A stretch of DNA of 64,000 nt from Staphylococcus caprae (GTDB lineage Bacteria; Bacillota; Bacilli; Staphylococcales; Staphylococcaceae). Under the pieces are notes generated by a model that ran no database searches, was not told where the DNA came from, and worked only from the letters and a program-made list of their open reading frames with translations. Numbering within the stretch: the stretch's first letter is position 1; each line of letters starts with the position of its first letter. The stretch is taken from NCBI RefSeq assembly GCF_002902725.1, contig NZ_PPRT01000027.1, positions 1 through 64,000 of the forward strand. Reading direction: 5' to 3'. The translations under genes were made by a program, and so were the position numbers. Shown here piece after piece: positions 53,970 to 63,142 of the stretch.

Positions 53970-54446
53970 ATGGAAAACCAAAAACAATATCCAATGACTC
54001 AAGAGGGTTATGAACAACTTGAACAAGAATTAGAAGAATTAAAGACAGTTAAAAGACCTGAAGTAGTAGAAAAAATTAAAGTTGCTCGTTCTTTCGGTGA
54101 CTTATCAGAGAACTCTGAGTATGATGCAGCTAAAGACGAACAAGGTTTCATCGAACAAGATATCCAACGTATTGAGCACATGATTAGAAATGCGCTTATC
54201 ATTGAAGATAACGGTGATAACAATGTTGTTCAAATTGGTAAAACGGTTACTTTCATCGAGCTCCCAGGCGATGAAGAAGAAAGTTACCAAATTGTAGGTT
54301 CTGCTGAAGCAGATGCCTTTAAAGGTAAAATTTCTAATGAATCTCCAATGGCAAATGCGCTTATTGGTAAAGGTTTAAATGATGAAGTACGCGTGCCACT
54401 ACCAAATGGTGGAGAAATCAACGTTAAAATCGTAGATATTAAATAA
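53970..54446 (+). CDS. greA: Transcription elongation factor GreA
   Basis: A 158-aa factor that reactivates backtracked RNA polymerase. N-terminal coiled coil (about 8-76) with the acidic tip [18 protein letters not shown], then a C-terminal FKBP-like domain ending [21 protein letters not shown] precedes the ATG. It closes the tRNA-modification/udk cluster; a terminator follows. Confidence 0.98.
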   Translation: MENQKQYPMTQEGYEQLEQELEELKTVKRPEVVEKIKVARSFGDLSENSEYDAAKDEQGFIEQDIQRIEHMIRNALIIEDNGDNNVVQIGKTVTFIELPGDEEESYQIVGSAEADAFKGKISNESPMANALIGKGLNDEVRVPLPNGGEINVKIVDIK

Positions 54447-54526
54447 TAAACAGCATATAGATAAGAAAATTTAACAAAAATTGTATTGAGATGAACTTAT
54501 TTCAATATTAATTATCCTTATTATTA

Positions 54527-54586
54527 GAGCGAGGACATGATATCGATTCTTAAGAATGAACTTTCATGTCTTCGCTCATTTTTTTA
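54527..54586 (+). terminator. Terminator after greA
   Basis: GAGCGAGGACATGA pairs with TCATGTCTTCGCTC (14 bp with one G-T pair), an inner ATTCTTAAGAAT palindrome is in the loop, and a seven-T run follows. Confidence 0.9.
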
Positions 54587-54669
54587 TAGTATTATTGATG
54601 GAATTTTATCTTAAAAGGTACTTTCGTAAATGTAAAGAAGTTTATTTAAAAAATGATAGGATAAAATAC

Positions 54670-54701
54670 TTTTGTCATTAAGCATATATGCGATGACAAA
54701 A
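54670..54701. repeat. Inverted repeat 1 upstream of the pxp operon
   Basis: TTTTGTCAT (54670-54678) and ATGACAAAA (54693-54701) pair perfectly around GCATATATGC (54682-54691), which is itself a perfect palindrome. In the 325-base leader before pxpB; may be an operator or an RNA hairpin. Confidence 0.65.
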
Positions 54702-54778
54702 AATAATATGTATGATTAAATAAAAATTAGTAATTTTTTTGATATGAAGATGCAATATTTTGGCAAAGTAAAAATGCT

Positions 54779-54821
54779 TTAATTCAAATTATTATTGGTT
54801 ATTACAAACTATTTGAATTAA
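54779..54821. repeat. Inverted repeat 2 upstream of the pxp operon
   Basis: TTAATTCAAAT (54779-54789) and ATTTGAATTAA (54811-54821) form a perfect 11-bp stem with a 21-base loop, 90 bases before pxpB. AT-rich, so chance cannot be excluded. No other gene or RNA is evident in 54587-54910. Confidence 0.55.
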
Positions 54822-54910
54822 TTATTAAGCAAATCTTCTAATGCAATGATACAATTAAATAGTTACAGCAAATAAATCCTTAAAAATTACAAAGGGGAGG
54901 GATTTTAAAG

Positions 54911-55642
54911 TTGGAAACACAATTAATCAACGAACAAACTGTAATGATATATTTCAATAATGAAATAAGTGAACAAACATATGAGCAAGTTCGAGCAACA
55001 GTCGAATACATAAAAGAACAATCACATCCTGAAATAACTGAAATTATTCCATCTTATCGAGCAATTCTTATTTATTTTGATAATACAAAAATCAAAGGAA
55101 ATGAATTGTTAGAAAATTTAGAACTTAACCGTTTACAAAATAAAGATGATGGACATCAAAGTCATCAACGTATTATTAAAATACCTGTACTTTATGGAAA
55201 TGATTATGGTCCTGATTTAGAAGAAGTTGCAGAACATAATCAATTATCTGAGAAAGAAGTTGTACAAATACATACTCAGCAACCGTATCTCATATACATG
55301 CTAGGCTTTATGCCTGGCTTTCCATATCTAGGAGGACTAGATAAGAAATTGCATACACCTAGACGTTCAGAACCAAGACTTAAAATTGAAGCTGGATCAG
55401 TAGGCATTGCCAACAATCAAACAGGTCTTTATCCTATGGACTCTCCTGGTGGATGGCAAATCATTGGACGTACACCATTAAAAGTTTTTGATTTAAATCG
55501 AGAACCTATGACAATGTATGAGGCCGGTGATTACATTCAGTTTTATGAAATCGATCAAGAAGAATACGATCAACTTTCTGAGGACATCCGTAATGGAAAT
55601 TTTGATATAGATAAGTGGGTGACATATCAAGATGAGTATTAA
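54911..55642 (+). CDS. pxpB: 5-oxoprolinase subunit PxpB (KipI family, AHS1)
   Basis: A 243-aa cytosolic protein of the allophanate-hydrolase-subunit-1 / KipI family. Motifs: GFMPGFPYLGG (132-142), TPRRSEPRLKIEAGSVGIA (149-167) and YPMDSPGGWQIIGRT (174-188). Known roles: with PxpA and PxpC it opens 5-oxoproline to glutamate using ATP; related domains form half of the carboxyltransferase of urea carboxylase. It starts with TTG about 10 bases after GGGGAGGG and overlaps pxpC by 11 bases. First gene of a six-gene operon. Confidence 0.94.
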   Translation: METQLINEQTVMIYFNNEISEQTYEQVRATVEYIKEQSHPEITEIIPSYRAILIYFDNTKIKGNELLENLELNRLQNKDDGHQSHQRIIKIPVLYGNDYGPDLEEVAEHNQLSEKEVVQIHTQQPYLIYMLGFMPGFPYLGGLDKKLHTPRRSEPRLKIEAGSVGIANNQTGLYPMDSPGGWQIIGRTPLKVFDLNREPMTMYEAGDYIQFYEIDQEEYDQLSEDIRNGNFDIDKWVTYQDEY

Positions 55643-56636
55643 AATATTACAACCTGGCTTATTTACAACGATTCAAGACGAAGGACGAATAGGTTATCAG
55701 GATTTAGGTTTTTCAGGAGCTGGTGCACTAGACCAATACAGTTTGAAAGTCGCACAAACACTTATTGGCAACGAAGGTCCAGCAATTGAATATACAGTAA
55801 TAGGACCTAAAATACACTTTTTAAGGGATAACACGTTTACTATTATTGGTGGCACATCAAACGCAAAATTAAATGACAAACCTATAGACACTCAAGCCGT
55901 TTATGAGGTAAAACAAAATGATGTGTTGGAAATCGGCCAGATTAGTGAGGGCGCAAGAGGCTATCTTGTTTTTGGTAATCCATTAAACATAGAGAAAATT
56001 GCTGATAGTTACTCTACACATACGAGAAGTGGACTAGGTGGTTTTCAAGGTCGTGTGCTTAAAAAAGATGATGTTATTCCTACTCAATCCAATGAATATT
56101 TTAAAGAAAATTTAGGTAAAGCTGTAGATTATCAAGCCTTACCAGAAGATAATGTCATTCATGTGATTAAAGGCCCACAGTTTAATTCATTTTCAGAAGA
56201 AGCAGTAACGACATTTGTTGAATCAGAATTTAAAATTTCTGACCAATCTGATCGTATGGGATACAGATTAAATGGGCCATCTGTCGCTCCTAAGGAGACA
56301 GCTGATATCATTTCTGAACCTGTTGCTTTGGGAAGTATTCAAGTTCCTAATGACGGTAATCCTATCATTCTCTTAAATGATAAACAAACTGTAGGCGGAT
56401 ACACTAAAATTGCTACTGTGACACAGCTCGATTTGAAAAAGTTAGCGCAACTTAAACCTGGTGAAACAATCCACTTTGAATGGATATCAGTAGAAGAAGC
56501 AACACAACAATTACAAGAATTCGAGCAGACTTTTAAAGAATTAATTAAAAATGTTACAGAACAACCACTATTTAATTTAGATAATGTGAGAGCTACTTCT
56601 AAAAAATTAGCATCACTTATCAAGGAGGATAATTAA
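55632..56636 (+). CDS. pxpC: 5-oxoprolinase subunit PxpC (KipA / biotin-dependent carboxyltransferase family)
   Basis: A 334-aa protein of the AHS2/KipA family, beginning IKILQPGLFTTIQDEGR, with GFSGAGALDQYSL, SGLGGFQGRVL, SDRMGYRLNGP and DGNPIILLNDKQTVGGYTKIA. The family is annotated both as 5-oxoprolinase subunit C and as biotin-dependent carboxyltransferase, because its domain pairs with AHS1 in urea carboxylase. Translation is coupled to pxpB. The next genes encode exactly the biotin parts such a carboxyltransferase would need. Confidence 0.93.
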   Translation: MSIKILQPGLFTTIQDEGRIGYQDLGFSGAGALDQYSLKVAQTLIGNEGPAIEYTVIGPKIHFLRDNTFTIIGGTSNAKLNDKPIDTQAVYEVKQNDVLEIGQISEGARGYLVFGNPLNIEKIADSYSTHTRSGLGGFQGRVLKKDDVIPTQSNEYFKENLGKAVDYQALPEDNVIHVIKGPQFNSFSEEAVTTFVESEFKISDQSDRMGYRLNGPSVAPKETADIISEPVALGSIQVPNDGNPIILLNDKQTVGGYTKIATVTQLDLKKLAQLKPGETIHFEWISVEEATQQLQEFEQTFKELIKNVTEQPLFNLDNVRATSKKLASLIKEDN

Positions 56637-56638
56637 AA

Positions 56639-57088
56639 ATGAATTTAGATAGAATTGAAGAAATTATAAATCTAGTAAAATCAAATGATGTTAAAAAATT
56701 TAAATATAAAGATTTTGAAAACGAAATCGAACTTGATTTTACTGAAGGTACTGCTACACAAGCTGTAGCCGGGGCGCCTAGTGTACAAGCTGGTGAAAAT
56801 ACCAATACACAAACATCATCCTCACAAGCTGAAAGTCAATCATCATCAGATGCTAAAGAAATCAAATCTACAATGGTAGGTACATTCTTTTTACAAGACA
56901 GTAAAGAATTAACTGATCCTCAAATTGAAGTGGGCGACCAAGTTAATGAAGGTGATGTGATTGGTTACATCGAAGCAATGAAAGTAATGAACGAAGTAAC
57001 AAGTGATGTAAGTGGAGAGGTTTCTGAAATCGTAGTTGAACATGGTACAAATGTCGAATATGATCAAGTACTAGTTAAAGTGAAGTAA
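56639..57088 (+). CDS. accB: Biotin carboxyl carrier protein, operon-specific copy
   Basis: A 149-aa BCCP: short N-terminal region, a Ser/Gln/Ala-rich flexible linker (about 36-72) and a biotinyl domain (about 74-149). The biotin-acceptor is Lys115 in YIEAMKVMNEV. The canonical SPMVGT start of the domain reads STMVGTFF here. AAGGAGG precedes the ATG and it begins two bases after pxpC. Because it sits in the pxp operon and not with the fatty-acid carboxylase genes, it is likely dedicated to a PxpB/PxpC-type carboxyltransferase, though sharing with acetyl-CoA carboxylase is possible. Confidence 0.93.
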   Translation: MNLDRIEEIINLVKSNDVKKFKYKDFENEIELDFTEGTATQAVAGAPSVQAGENTNTQTSSSQAESQSSSDAKEIKSTMVGTFFLQDSKELTDPQIEVGDQVNEGDVIGYIEAMKVMNEVTSDVSGEVSEIVVEHGTNVEYDQVLVKVK

Positions 57089-57102
57089 GGGGGTATGAAC
57101 TT

Positions 57103-58464
57103 ATGTATCGTTGTTTGATTGCAAACAGAGGGGAAATTGCCGTAAGGATTATCCGAGCGTGCAGAGAAATGAAGATTGAAACTGTTGCTATCTATGCGAA
57201 AGGCGATGAAGATAGTCTACACGTAAGTTTAGCAGATCAAGCCATATGTATCGGCGAAGCTAACCCTCTAGATAGTTATTTAAATATTGATCGCATTATT
57301 TCCGCTGCAGAAGTGACTGGTGCGAATGCGATTCATCCTGGTTATGGTTTCTTATCTGAATCAACTACGTTTGCAGAAGCTGTTGAAGATAATGACATCC
57401 ACTTTATCGGACCAAACAAGAAAACGATGGAATTGATGGGTGATAAAATCACAGCACGTCAAACCGTAGATGCAGCTGGTGTCCCAGTCATTCCTGGCTC
57501 AACTGATGAAGTTCAAAATGTTGAAGAAATTAAAGAACTCGCTGAAAATATAGGTTATCCTGTCGTTCTTAAAGCTGCTAGTGGGGGCGGCGGTAAAGGT
57601 ATTCGAATCGTTAAAGAACCGGACCAGTTGGAGAAATCTTTAAAAGAAGCTAAAAGTGAAGGACAAAAATATTTTAACGATGATCGTGTCTATGTAGAAG
57701 CCTTTATACCAGTTGCGAAACACGTTGAAGTTCAAGTCATTGGTGATGGAAAAGATAATTATGTCCATTTAGGTGAACGTGATTGTTCAGTTCAACGTAA
57801 AAATCAAAAACTTATTGAAGAATCACCATGTTCTGCTCTATCTGAAGAAAGAAGAGCACAAATATGTAACGATGCTGTTAAAGTAGCTAGAGCATCAAAT
57901 TATCGAAGCGCAGGAACCATTGAATTTCTAGTTACGGAAGACGCACACTATTTCATAGAAATGAACGCGCGTATACAAGTTGAACATACTGTTACTGAAA
58001 TGCGTGCTGATAGAGATTTATTACAAGCTCAACTTTACTTATTGCAACATGATGAATTACCATTCCAACAAGAAGACATTGTCTTTAATGGTCACGTTAT
58101 TGAAGCACGTATTAATGCGGAAAATCCTGAAAAGAAATTCCAACCTACGCCTGGTAAAGTAAAAAAATTACATTTACCACAAGGTTTTAATATTCGAGTT
58201 GATTCTTTATTATATTCTGGATATCAGGTCTCACCGTATTATGATTCTTTAGTCGCTAAAGTCATTGTAAAAGACTCAAATAGACAAACAGCAATTAATA
58301 AATTAAAAGTGGCTCTAGATGAGATGGTTATCGAAGGATTTACAACTACAGCGGATTTCTTATATGCAGTATTAAGTTATCCATTGTATGCTGAGGGCGA
58401 TGCAAGAGATGTAGATATTAAATTCTTAGAGAAACACCAAATTATTAAAGGGGTGGAACTATAA
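57103..58464 (+). CDS. accC: Biotin carboxylase, divergent operon-specific copy
   Basis: A 453-aa ATP-grasp enzyme that carboxylates biotin on AccB. The glycine loop [10 protein letters not shown] (160-169), [12 protein letters not shown] (225-236) and [17 protein letters not shown] (284-300) are present. Catalytic Glu, Arg and Lys are kept, but canonical acetyl-CoA-carboxylase residues differ: QRRHQK is QRKNQK, FIEMNTR is FIEMNAR, and VEHPVTE is VEHTVTE. This points to a paralogue with its own partner rather than the housekeeping subunit. AAGGGGGT precedes the ATG; its stop overlaps pxpA by one base. Confidence 0.94.
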   Translation: MYRCLIANRGEIAVRIIRACREMKIETVAIYAKGDEDSLHVSLADQAICIGEANPLDSYLNIDRIISAAEVTGANAIHPGYGFLSESTTFAEAVEDNDIHFIGPNKKTMELMGDKITARQTVDAAGVPVIPGSTDEVQNVEEIKELAENIGYPVVLKAASGGGGKGIRIVKEPDQLEKSLKEAKSEGQKYFNDDRVYVEAFIPVAKHVEVQVIGDGKDNYVHLGERDCSVQRKNQKLIEESPCSALSEERRAQICNDAVKVARASNYRSAGTIEFLVTEDAHYFIEMNARIQVEHTVTEMRADRDLLQAQLYLLQHDELPFQQEDIVFNGHVIEARINAENPEKKFQPTPGKVKKLHLPQGFNIRVDSLLYSGYQVSPYYDSLVAKVIVKDSNRQTAINKLKVALDEMVIEGFTTTADFLYAVLSYPLYAEGDARDVDIKFLEKHQIIKGVEL

Positions 58465-59216
58465 TGCAAATTGATTTGAATTGTGATTTAGGTGAAGCTT
58501 TTGGTAATTATTCATTTGGCGGAGATAAGGATATTATTCCTTTAATTACATCAGCAAATATTGCTTGTGGATTTCACGCTGGTGACGAAAATGTAATGAA
58601 CGAAACGATCCAGCTTGCAAAGGAAAATAATATTGGTATAGGCGCACACCCAGGATTACCAGATTTACAAGGATTTGGACGCCGAACAATGGATATTGCT
58701 CCAAAAGAAATCTATAATTTAGTTATTTACCAATTAGGCGCTCTAAATGGCTTTTGCAAGGTTCATGGTGTGAAAATAAATCATGTGAAACCTCATGGCG
58801 CACTTTATCAAATGGGTGCAAGAGATTCTAAAATCGCACATGCCATTGCACAAGCGGTTTACGATTTTGATTCAGAACTTGTATTTGTAGGTTTATCTAA
58901 TACGTTATTAATTACTGAAGCTGAAGCAGTTGGTTTAAAAGTGGCTTCAGAAGTTTTCGCAGATAGACGTTACGAAGATGACGGACAACTTGTAAGTCGA
59001 AAAGAGCCAGATGCAACGATTAGTAATACAGATGAAGCACTACAACAAGTATTAAAAATGGTAACCGAAAACAAAGTCATTAGTAAAAATGGCAAAGAAA
59101 TAGACTTAAAAGCAGATACCATTTGTGTACACGGTGATGGCGAACACGCACTAGAGTTTGTAACTCAAATTAGAAAAAAATTAACGAAAGAAGGCATTGA
59201 TATTCAATCCTTATAG
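58464..59216 (+). CDS. pxpA: 5-oxoprolinase subunit PxpA (LamB/YcsF family)
   Basis: A 250-aa TIM-barrel-like protein of the LamB/YcsF family with [15 protein letters not shown] at the start, [16 protein letters not shown] (about 29-44), [17 protein letters not shown] and [11 protein letters not shown]. In B. subtilis and other bacteria PxpA with PxpB and PxpC hydrolyses 5-oxoproline, a damage product of glutamine and glutamate. Here it is separated from pxpBC by accB and accC, and its ATG shares a base with the accC stop. Confidence 0.95.
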   Translation: MQIDLNCDLGEAFGNYSFGGDKDIIPLITSANIACGFHAGDENVMNETIQLAKENNIGIGAHPGLPDLQGFGRRTMDIAPKEIYNLVIYQLGALNGFCKVHGVKINHVKPHGALYQMGARDSKIAHAIAQAVYDFDSELVFVGLSNTLLITEAEAVGLKVASEVFADRRYEDDGQLVSRKEPDATISNTDEALQQVLKMVTENKVISKNGKEIDLKADTICVHGDGEHALEFVTQIRKKLTKEGIDIQSL

Positions 59217-59228
59217 GGGGTACCAGCG

Positions 59229-60485
59229 ATGGGAGAAAATTTAAAACAAAGTACTAAGCAAGACACGAATCAGACAAAAAAAGAATTCAAATTTAATAAA
59301 AGTCATAGACGTTTATTATACGGTTCAGTATTTTTAATGGCCACTTCAGCAATCGGCCCTGCTTTCCTTACCCAAACAGCCGTATTTACTGCAGAATTTT
59401 ATGCGAGTTTCGCATTTGCAATTTTAATTTCAATATTAATTGATATAGGGGCTCAAATTAATATTTGGCGCGTACTTGTAGTTACTGGGTTACGCGGACA
59501 GGAAGTTTCAAATAAAGTTGTTCCAGGTCTAGGAACCATTATTTCCATTTTAATTGCATTTGGTGGATTAGCATTTAATATAGGTAATATTGCAGGTGCA
59601 GGTCTAGGTCTAAACGCAATGTTTGGCTTGGATATCAAATGGGGCGCAGCGATTACTGCTATTTTCTCAATTTTAATTTTTATAAGTAAAAGTGGTCAAA
59701 AGATTATGGACGTTGTATCTATGATTTTAGGGGTCGTGATGATTTTAGTCGTTGCGTATGTTATGGTTGTTTCTAACCCTCCGTATGGTGATGCATTAGT
59801 TCATACTTTTGCTCCAGAACATCCTATTAAATTAATTTTACCAATTATTACTTTAGTAGGTGGAACTGTAGGTGGTTATATAACATTTGCAGGTGCACAC
59901 AGACTACTCGATTCAGGCATGAAAGGGAAAGAATTTTTACCATTCGTCAATCGTTCTGCTATTGCAGGTATTTTGACAACTGGTATTATGAGAACTTTAC
60001 TTTTCTTAGCAGTGTTAGGTGTAGTCGTGACTGGTGTGACATTAAGTTCAGATAATCCACCAGCATCAGTATTTGAACATGCAATAGGACCAATTGGTAA
60101 GAATATTTTCGGTGTAGTTATTTTTGCTGCCGCAATGTCTTCAGTGATTGGTTCAGCGTACACAAGTGCAACATTTTTAAAGACGTTTCATAAGTCTTTA
60201 TTCAATAAAAATAATTTAATTGTAATTGTATTTATCGTCATTTCAACATTGATTTTCTTATTTATTGGCAAGCCCGTGAGCTTATTAATTATTGCAGGCG
60301 CAATTAACGGTTGGATTTTACCAATTACTTTAGGTGCCATTTTAATCGCAAGTCGTAAGAAATCAATCGTTGGTGATTACAAACATCCTACTTGGATGCT
60401 TGTATTTGGTATTGTTGCAGTTATCGTAACAATTATCACAGGAATTTTTTCACTACAAGATTTAGCTAGCCTTTGGAAAGGTTAA
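59229..60485 (+). CDS. NRAMP-fold transporter lacking metal-binding motifs (YcsG-like)
   Basis: A 418-aa membrane protein with about eleven helices, of the NRAMP superfamily and usually annotated as a divalent-metal transporter. However, the helix-1 DPGN metal motif is replaced by SAIGPAFLTQ (40-49), and the helix-6 MPH metal motif by GGTVGGYITFAGAH (211-224). Without these ligands metal transport is doubtful. Its fixed place after pxpA (as ycsF-ycsG in B. subtilis) suggests uptake of the organic substrate of the operon, perhaps 5-oxoproline; this is inference. The ribosome-binding site AGGGGG lies close upstream. Confidence 0.88.
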   Translation: MGENLKQSTKQDTNQTKKEFKFNKSHRRLLYGSVFLMATSAIGPAFLTQTAVFTAEFYASFAFAILISILIDIGAQINIWRVLVVTGLRGQEVSNKVVPGLGTIISILIAFGGLAFNIGNIAGAGLGLNAMFGLDIKWGAAITAIFSILIFISKSGQKIMDVVSMILGVVMILVVAYVMVVSNPPYGDALVHTFAPEHPIKLILPIITLVGGTVGGYITFAGAHRLLDSGMKGKEFLPFVNRSAIAGILTTGIMRTLLFLAVLGVVVTGVTLSSDNPPASVFEHAIGPIGKNIFGVVIFAAAMSSVIGSAYTSATFLKTFHKSLFNKNNLIVIVFIVISTLIFLFIGKPVSLLIIAGAINGWILPITLGAILIASRKKSIVGDYKHPTWMLVFGIVAVIVTIITGIFSLQDLASLWKG

Positions 60486-60493
60486 TAATATAC

Positions 60494-60528
60494 ATACTTC
60501 ACATCTTTATGGTGTGGAGTATTTTTTT
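60494..60528 (+). terminator. Terminator of the pxp operon
   Basis: ATACTTCACATC pairs with GGTGTGGAGTAT (12 bp with two G-T pairs), five-base loop, then seven Ts. Confidence 0.92.
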
Positions 60529-60538
60529 GTGAAAATGA

Positions 60539-60699
60539 AGAGACTGGGAACTTTATATTTTATGCTCTGGGAAACCGATTAACGTTGTCCCAAAAGCAGG
60601 ATTTTCAGCAGTAACACTCACAATTCGACAAAATTTGAGAAACAATTTTGCTCATCGCTCGGTTCTGCTCAAATCCTAAACACTTTTGTCCCGACCTCC
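60539..60699 (+). repeat. Dispersed intergenic repeat, copy B
   Basis: Positions 60565-60698 match 6205-6338 in the same orientation with five mismatches and no gaps. The left end (AGAGACTGGGA) and right end (TCCCGACCTC) are again nearly complementary. It fills most of the gap between the pxp operon and mtnN. Confidence 0.85.
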
Positions 60700-60790
60700 T
60701 ATTTGAGAAATGATTTATCTCTATCGTGATGACTTTTAAAATGTGATAAAATACCAATGCTAGGACTTTATAAAAGAGGTGTAAAAAGAA

Positions 60791-61477
60791 ATGATAGGTA
60801 TTATCGGAGCAATGGAAGAAGAAGTGACAATTCTTAAAGATAAAATTGTTGACTTAAGTGAAATTAACGTCGCTCATGTAAAATTTTATACAGGAACGCT
60901 TAACAATAAAGACATAGTATTAACTCAAAGTGGGATTGGCAAAGTAAATGCTTCTATCTCTACTACTTTATTAATAGAAAAATTTAATCCAGACCTTATC
61001 ATAAATACTGGATCGGCCGGTGCATTAGACGAAAGCTTATCGGTAGGAGATGTACTTGTAAGTGATACGGTAACCTATCATGATGCAGACGCAACTGCAT
61101 TCGGCTATGATTATGGACAAATTCCTCAAATGCCTAAGCATTACGAATCTAGTACTAAGTTATTAGATAAGACGATATCCATACTTAAACAACAAGATTT
61201 AAATGGCAAAGTAGGTTTAATTGTTAGTGGTGATAGTTTTATCGGAAGTGTTGAACAACGCCGTAAAATTAAATCTCAATTTCCAAAAGCAATGGCAGTT
61301 GAGATGGAAGCTACTGCCATCGCTCAAACATGTTATCAATTTAAAGTGCCATTTATTGTGACACGAGCAGTATCAGATTTAGCTAATGGAGAAGCAGAAA
61401 TCTCTTTTGAAGAATTCTTAGGAAAAGCTGCAGTTTCATCTAGTGAAACTGTTGAATTATTAGTTAAATCATTATAA
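60791..61477 (+). CDS. mtnN: 5-methylthioadenosine/S-adenosylhomocysteine nucleosidase
   Basis: A 228-aa enzyme that splits adenine from MTA and SAH, recycling SAM by-products and feeding autoinducer-2 precursor synthesis. Starts [15 protein letters not shown] with the catalytic-site Glu11, has [19 protein letters not shown], and the catalytic Asp in [19 protein letters not shown] lies upstream of the ATG. Confidence 0.97.
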   Translation: MIGIIGAMEEEVTILKDKIVDLSEINVAHVKFYTGTLNNKDIVLTQSGIGKVNASISTTLLIEKFNPDLIINTGSAGALDESLSVGDVLVSDTVTYHDADATAFGYDYGQIPQMPKHYESSTKLLDKTISILKQQDLNGKVGLIVSGDSFIGSVEQRRKIKSQFPKAMAVEMEATAIAQTCYQFKVPFIVTRAVSDLANGEAEISFEEFLGKAAVSSSETVELLVKSL

Positions 61478-61499
61478 AAAGTAAAGGTGAAAATATAAA

Positions 61500-62027
61500 A
61501 TGGGAATTGTTAAAAATTTATTTATGCCCAATGCATATGTACAATCTGTGTTTGAAATAGATATTGAGAAATTAGCTAGTAATGGAGTCAAAGGTATTGT
61601 AACTGATTTGGATAACACACTTGTGGGTTGGGATGTCAAAGAACCCACCGAAAGAATTAAAGAATGGTTTGCAAAAGCTCGAAAATTAGGTATCACTGTA
61701 ACGATTGTTTCAAATAATAATGAAGAACGTGTATCTAGTTTTTCTAAAGATTTAGAAGTAGATTTCATTTTCAAGGCGCGAAAACCTATGGGCAAAGCAT
61801 TTAAAAAAGCCATCAAACAAATGAATATTCAAGCAAAAGAGACAGTAGTCATAGGAGATCAAATGTTGACTGATGTTTTTGGTGGTAATCGTAATGGACT
61901 TTATACTATCATGGTCGTTCCAGTTAAACGAACAGATGGATTTATAACGAAATTCAATCGTCTCATCGAAAGACGTTTGTTGAATCATTTCAGAAAAAAA
62001 GGTTATATCAAATGGGAGGAAAATTGA
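61500..62027 (+). CDS. yqeG: YqeG-family HAD-type phosphatase
   Basis: A 175-aa HAD superfamily III-A phosphatase. Motif I is VTDLDNTLVGWD (about 36-47), motif II TIVSNNNEERV, and motifs III/IV KPMGKAFKKA and VIGDQMLTDVFGGNRNG. Substrate is not established; the conserved link with yqeH and aroE gives no direct clue. AAAGGTGA precedes the ATG. Confidence 0.93.
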   Translation: MGIVKNLFMPNAYVQSVFEIDIEKLASNGVKGIVTDLDNTLVGWDVKEPTERIKEWFAKARKLGITVTIVSNNNEERVSSFSKDLEVDFIFKARKPMGKAFKKAIKQMNIQAKETVVIGDQMLTDVFGGNRNGLYTIMVVPVKRTDGFITKFNRLIERRLLNHFRKKGYIKWEEN

Positions 62028-63128
62028 TTGAGTGAAACACTAAAATGTATTGGTTGTGGTGCACCGCTACAATCTGAAGATAAAAACGCACCAGGATATG
62101 TACCTAAACATAATATGTTTCGTGAAGATGTCATTTGCCAAAGATGCTTTAGGTTAAAGAATTACAACGAAGTGCAAGACGTTGGAATGGATAGTGAAGA
62201 CTTCTTAAATTTATTAACAGGATTGTCAGATCAAAAAGGTATCGTTGTGAATGTCGTCGATGTATTTGATTTCGAGGGATCATTCATTAACGCGATTAAG
62301 CGAATTGTTGGAAATAAAAAAATTATTTTAGCAGCAAACAAACTTGATCTTCTTCCTAAACAAATTAATAAACGTCGTGTGAAAGAATGGTTGAAGAAAT
62401 CTGCTCGAAAGTATGGCCTTGAAGCCGAAGATGTAGTGCTCATCTCTGCAGACAAAGGTTGGGGCATCGAAGAATTATTACAATCGATTAATCAATATAG
62501 AAATAATGAAGATGTCTATATAGTAGGAACAACGAATGTAGGTAAATCAACCTTAATTAATAAATTGATCGAAATAAGTGTTGGTGAAAAGGACGTCGTA
62601 ACAACTTCACGTTTCCCAGGTACAACATTAGATATGATTGATATTCCACTAGATGAAACAACATTTATGTATGATACACCAGGAATTATTCAAGAACATC
62701 AAATGACACATTATGTTTCTGAAAAAGAATTAAAAACCATTATGCCTAAAAAGGAAATTAAACAACGTGTGTATCAATTAAATGAAGGTCAAACACTATT
62801 CTTTGGTGGTTTAGCGAGAATTGATTATGTTTCTGGAGGTAAAAGACCTTTAATATGTTTCTTCTCTAATGATTTAAACATTCATAGAACTAAAACCGAA
62901 AAGGCAAATGAGCTTTGGAAATCACAATTAGGTTCAGTTTTAACGCCACCGCATAACGCTGAGAACTTTGATTTAAATAATGTAAAGGCCGTTAGACTTG
63001 AAACAGGAAAAGCAAAACGTGACGTTATGATTTCAGGATTAGGTTTCATTACAATTGATGAAGGTGCAAAAGTGATTGTACGCGTCCCTAAAAATGTTGA
63101 TGTAATATTAAGAAATTCTATTTTATAA
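62028..63128 (+). CDS. yqeH: Ribosome biogenesis GTPase YqeH
   Basis: A 366-aa circularly permuted GTPase needed for 30S subunit assembly. The N-terminal zinc finger is CIGCGAPLQ with CQRC; the G motifs come in permuted order, G4 ANKLDLL (about 101-107) before G1 GTTNVGKST (about 166-174) and G3 DTPGI. It starts with TTG directly after the yqeG stop, seven bases after GGGAGGA. Confidence 0.96.
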   Translation: MSETLKCIGCGAPLQSEDKNAPGYVPKHNMFREDVICQRCFRLKNYNEVQDVGMDSEDFLNLLTGLSDQKGIVVNVVDVFDFEGSFINAIKRIVGNKKIILAANKLDLLPKQINKRRVKEWLKKSARKYGLEAEDVVLISADKGWGIEELLQSINQYRNNEDVYIVGTTNVGKSTLINKLIEISVGEKDVVTTSRFPGTTLDMIDIPLDETTFMYDTPGIIQEHQMTHYVSEKELKTIMPKKEIKQRVYQLNEGQTLFFGGLARIDYVSGGKRPLICFFSNDLNIHRTKTEKANELWKSQLGSVLTPPHNAENFDLNNVKAVRLETGKAKRDVMISGLGFITIDEGAKVIVRVPKNVDVILRNSIL

Positions 63129-63142
63129 AAGGAGTGAGAAGA

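Noticed and set aside
61472-61816. 114-codon minus-strand ORF
   Set aside because: Antisense to yqeG, which has clear HAD motifs; no independent support.
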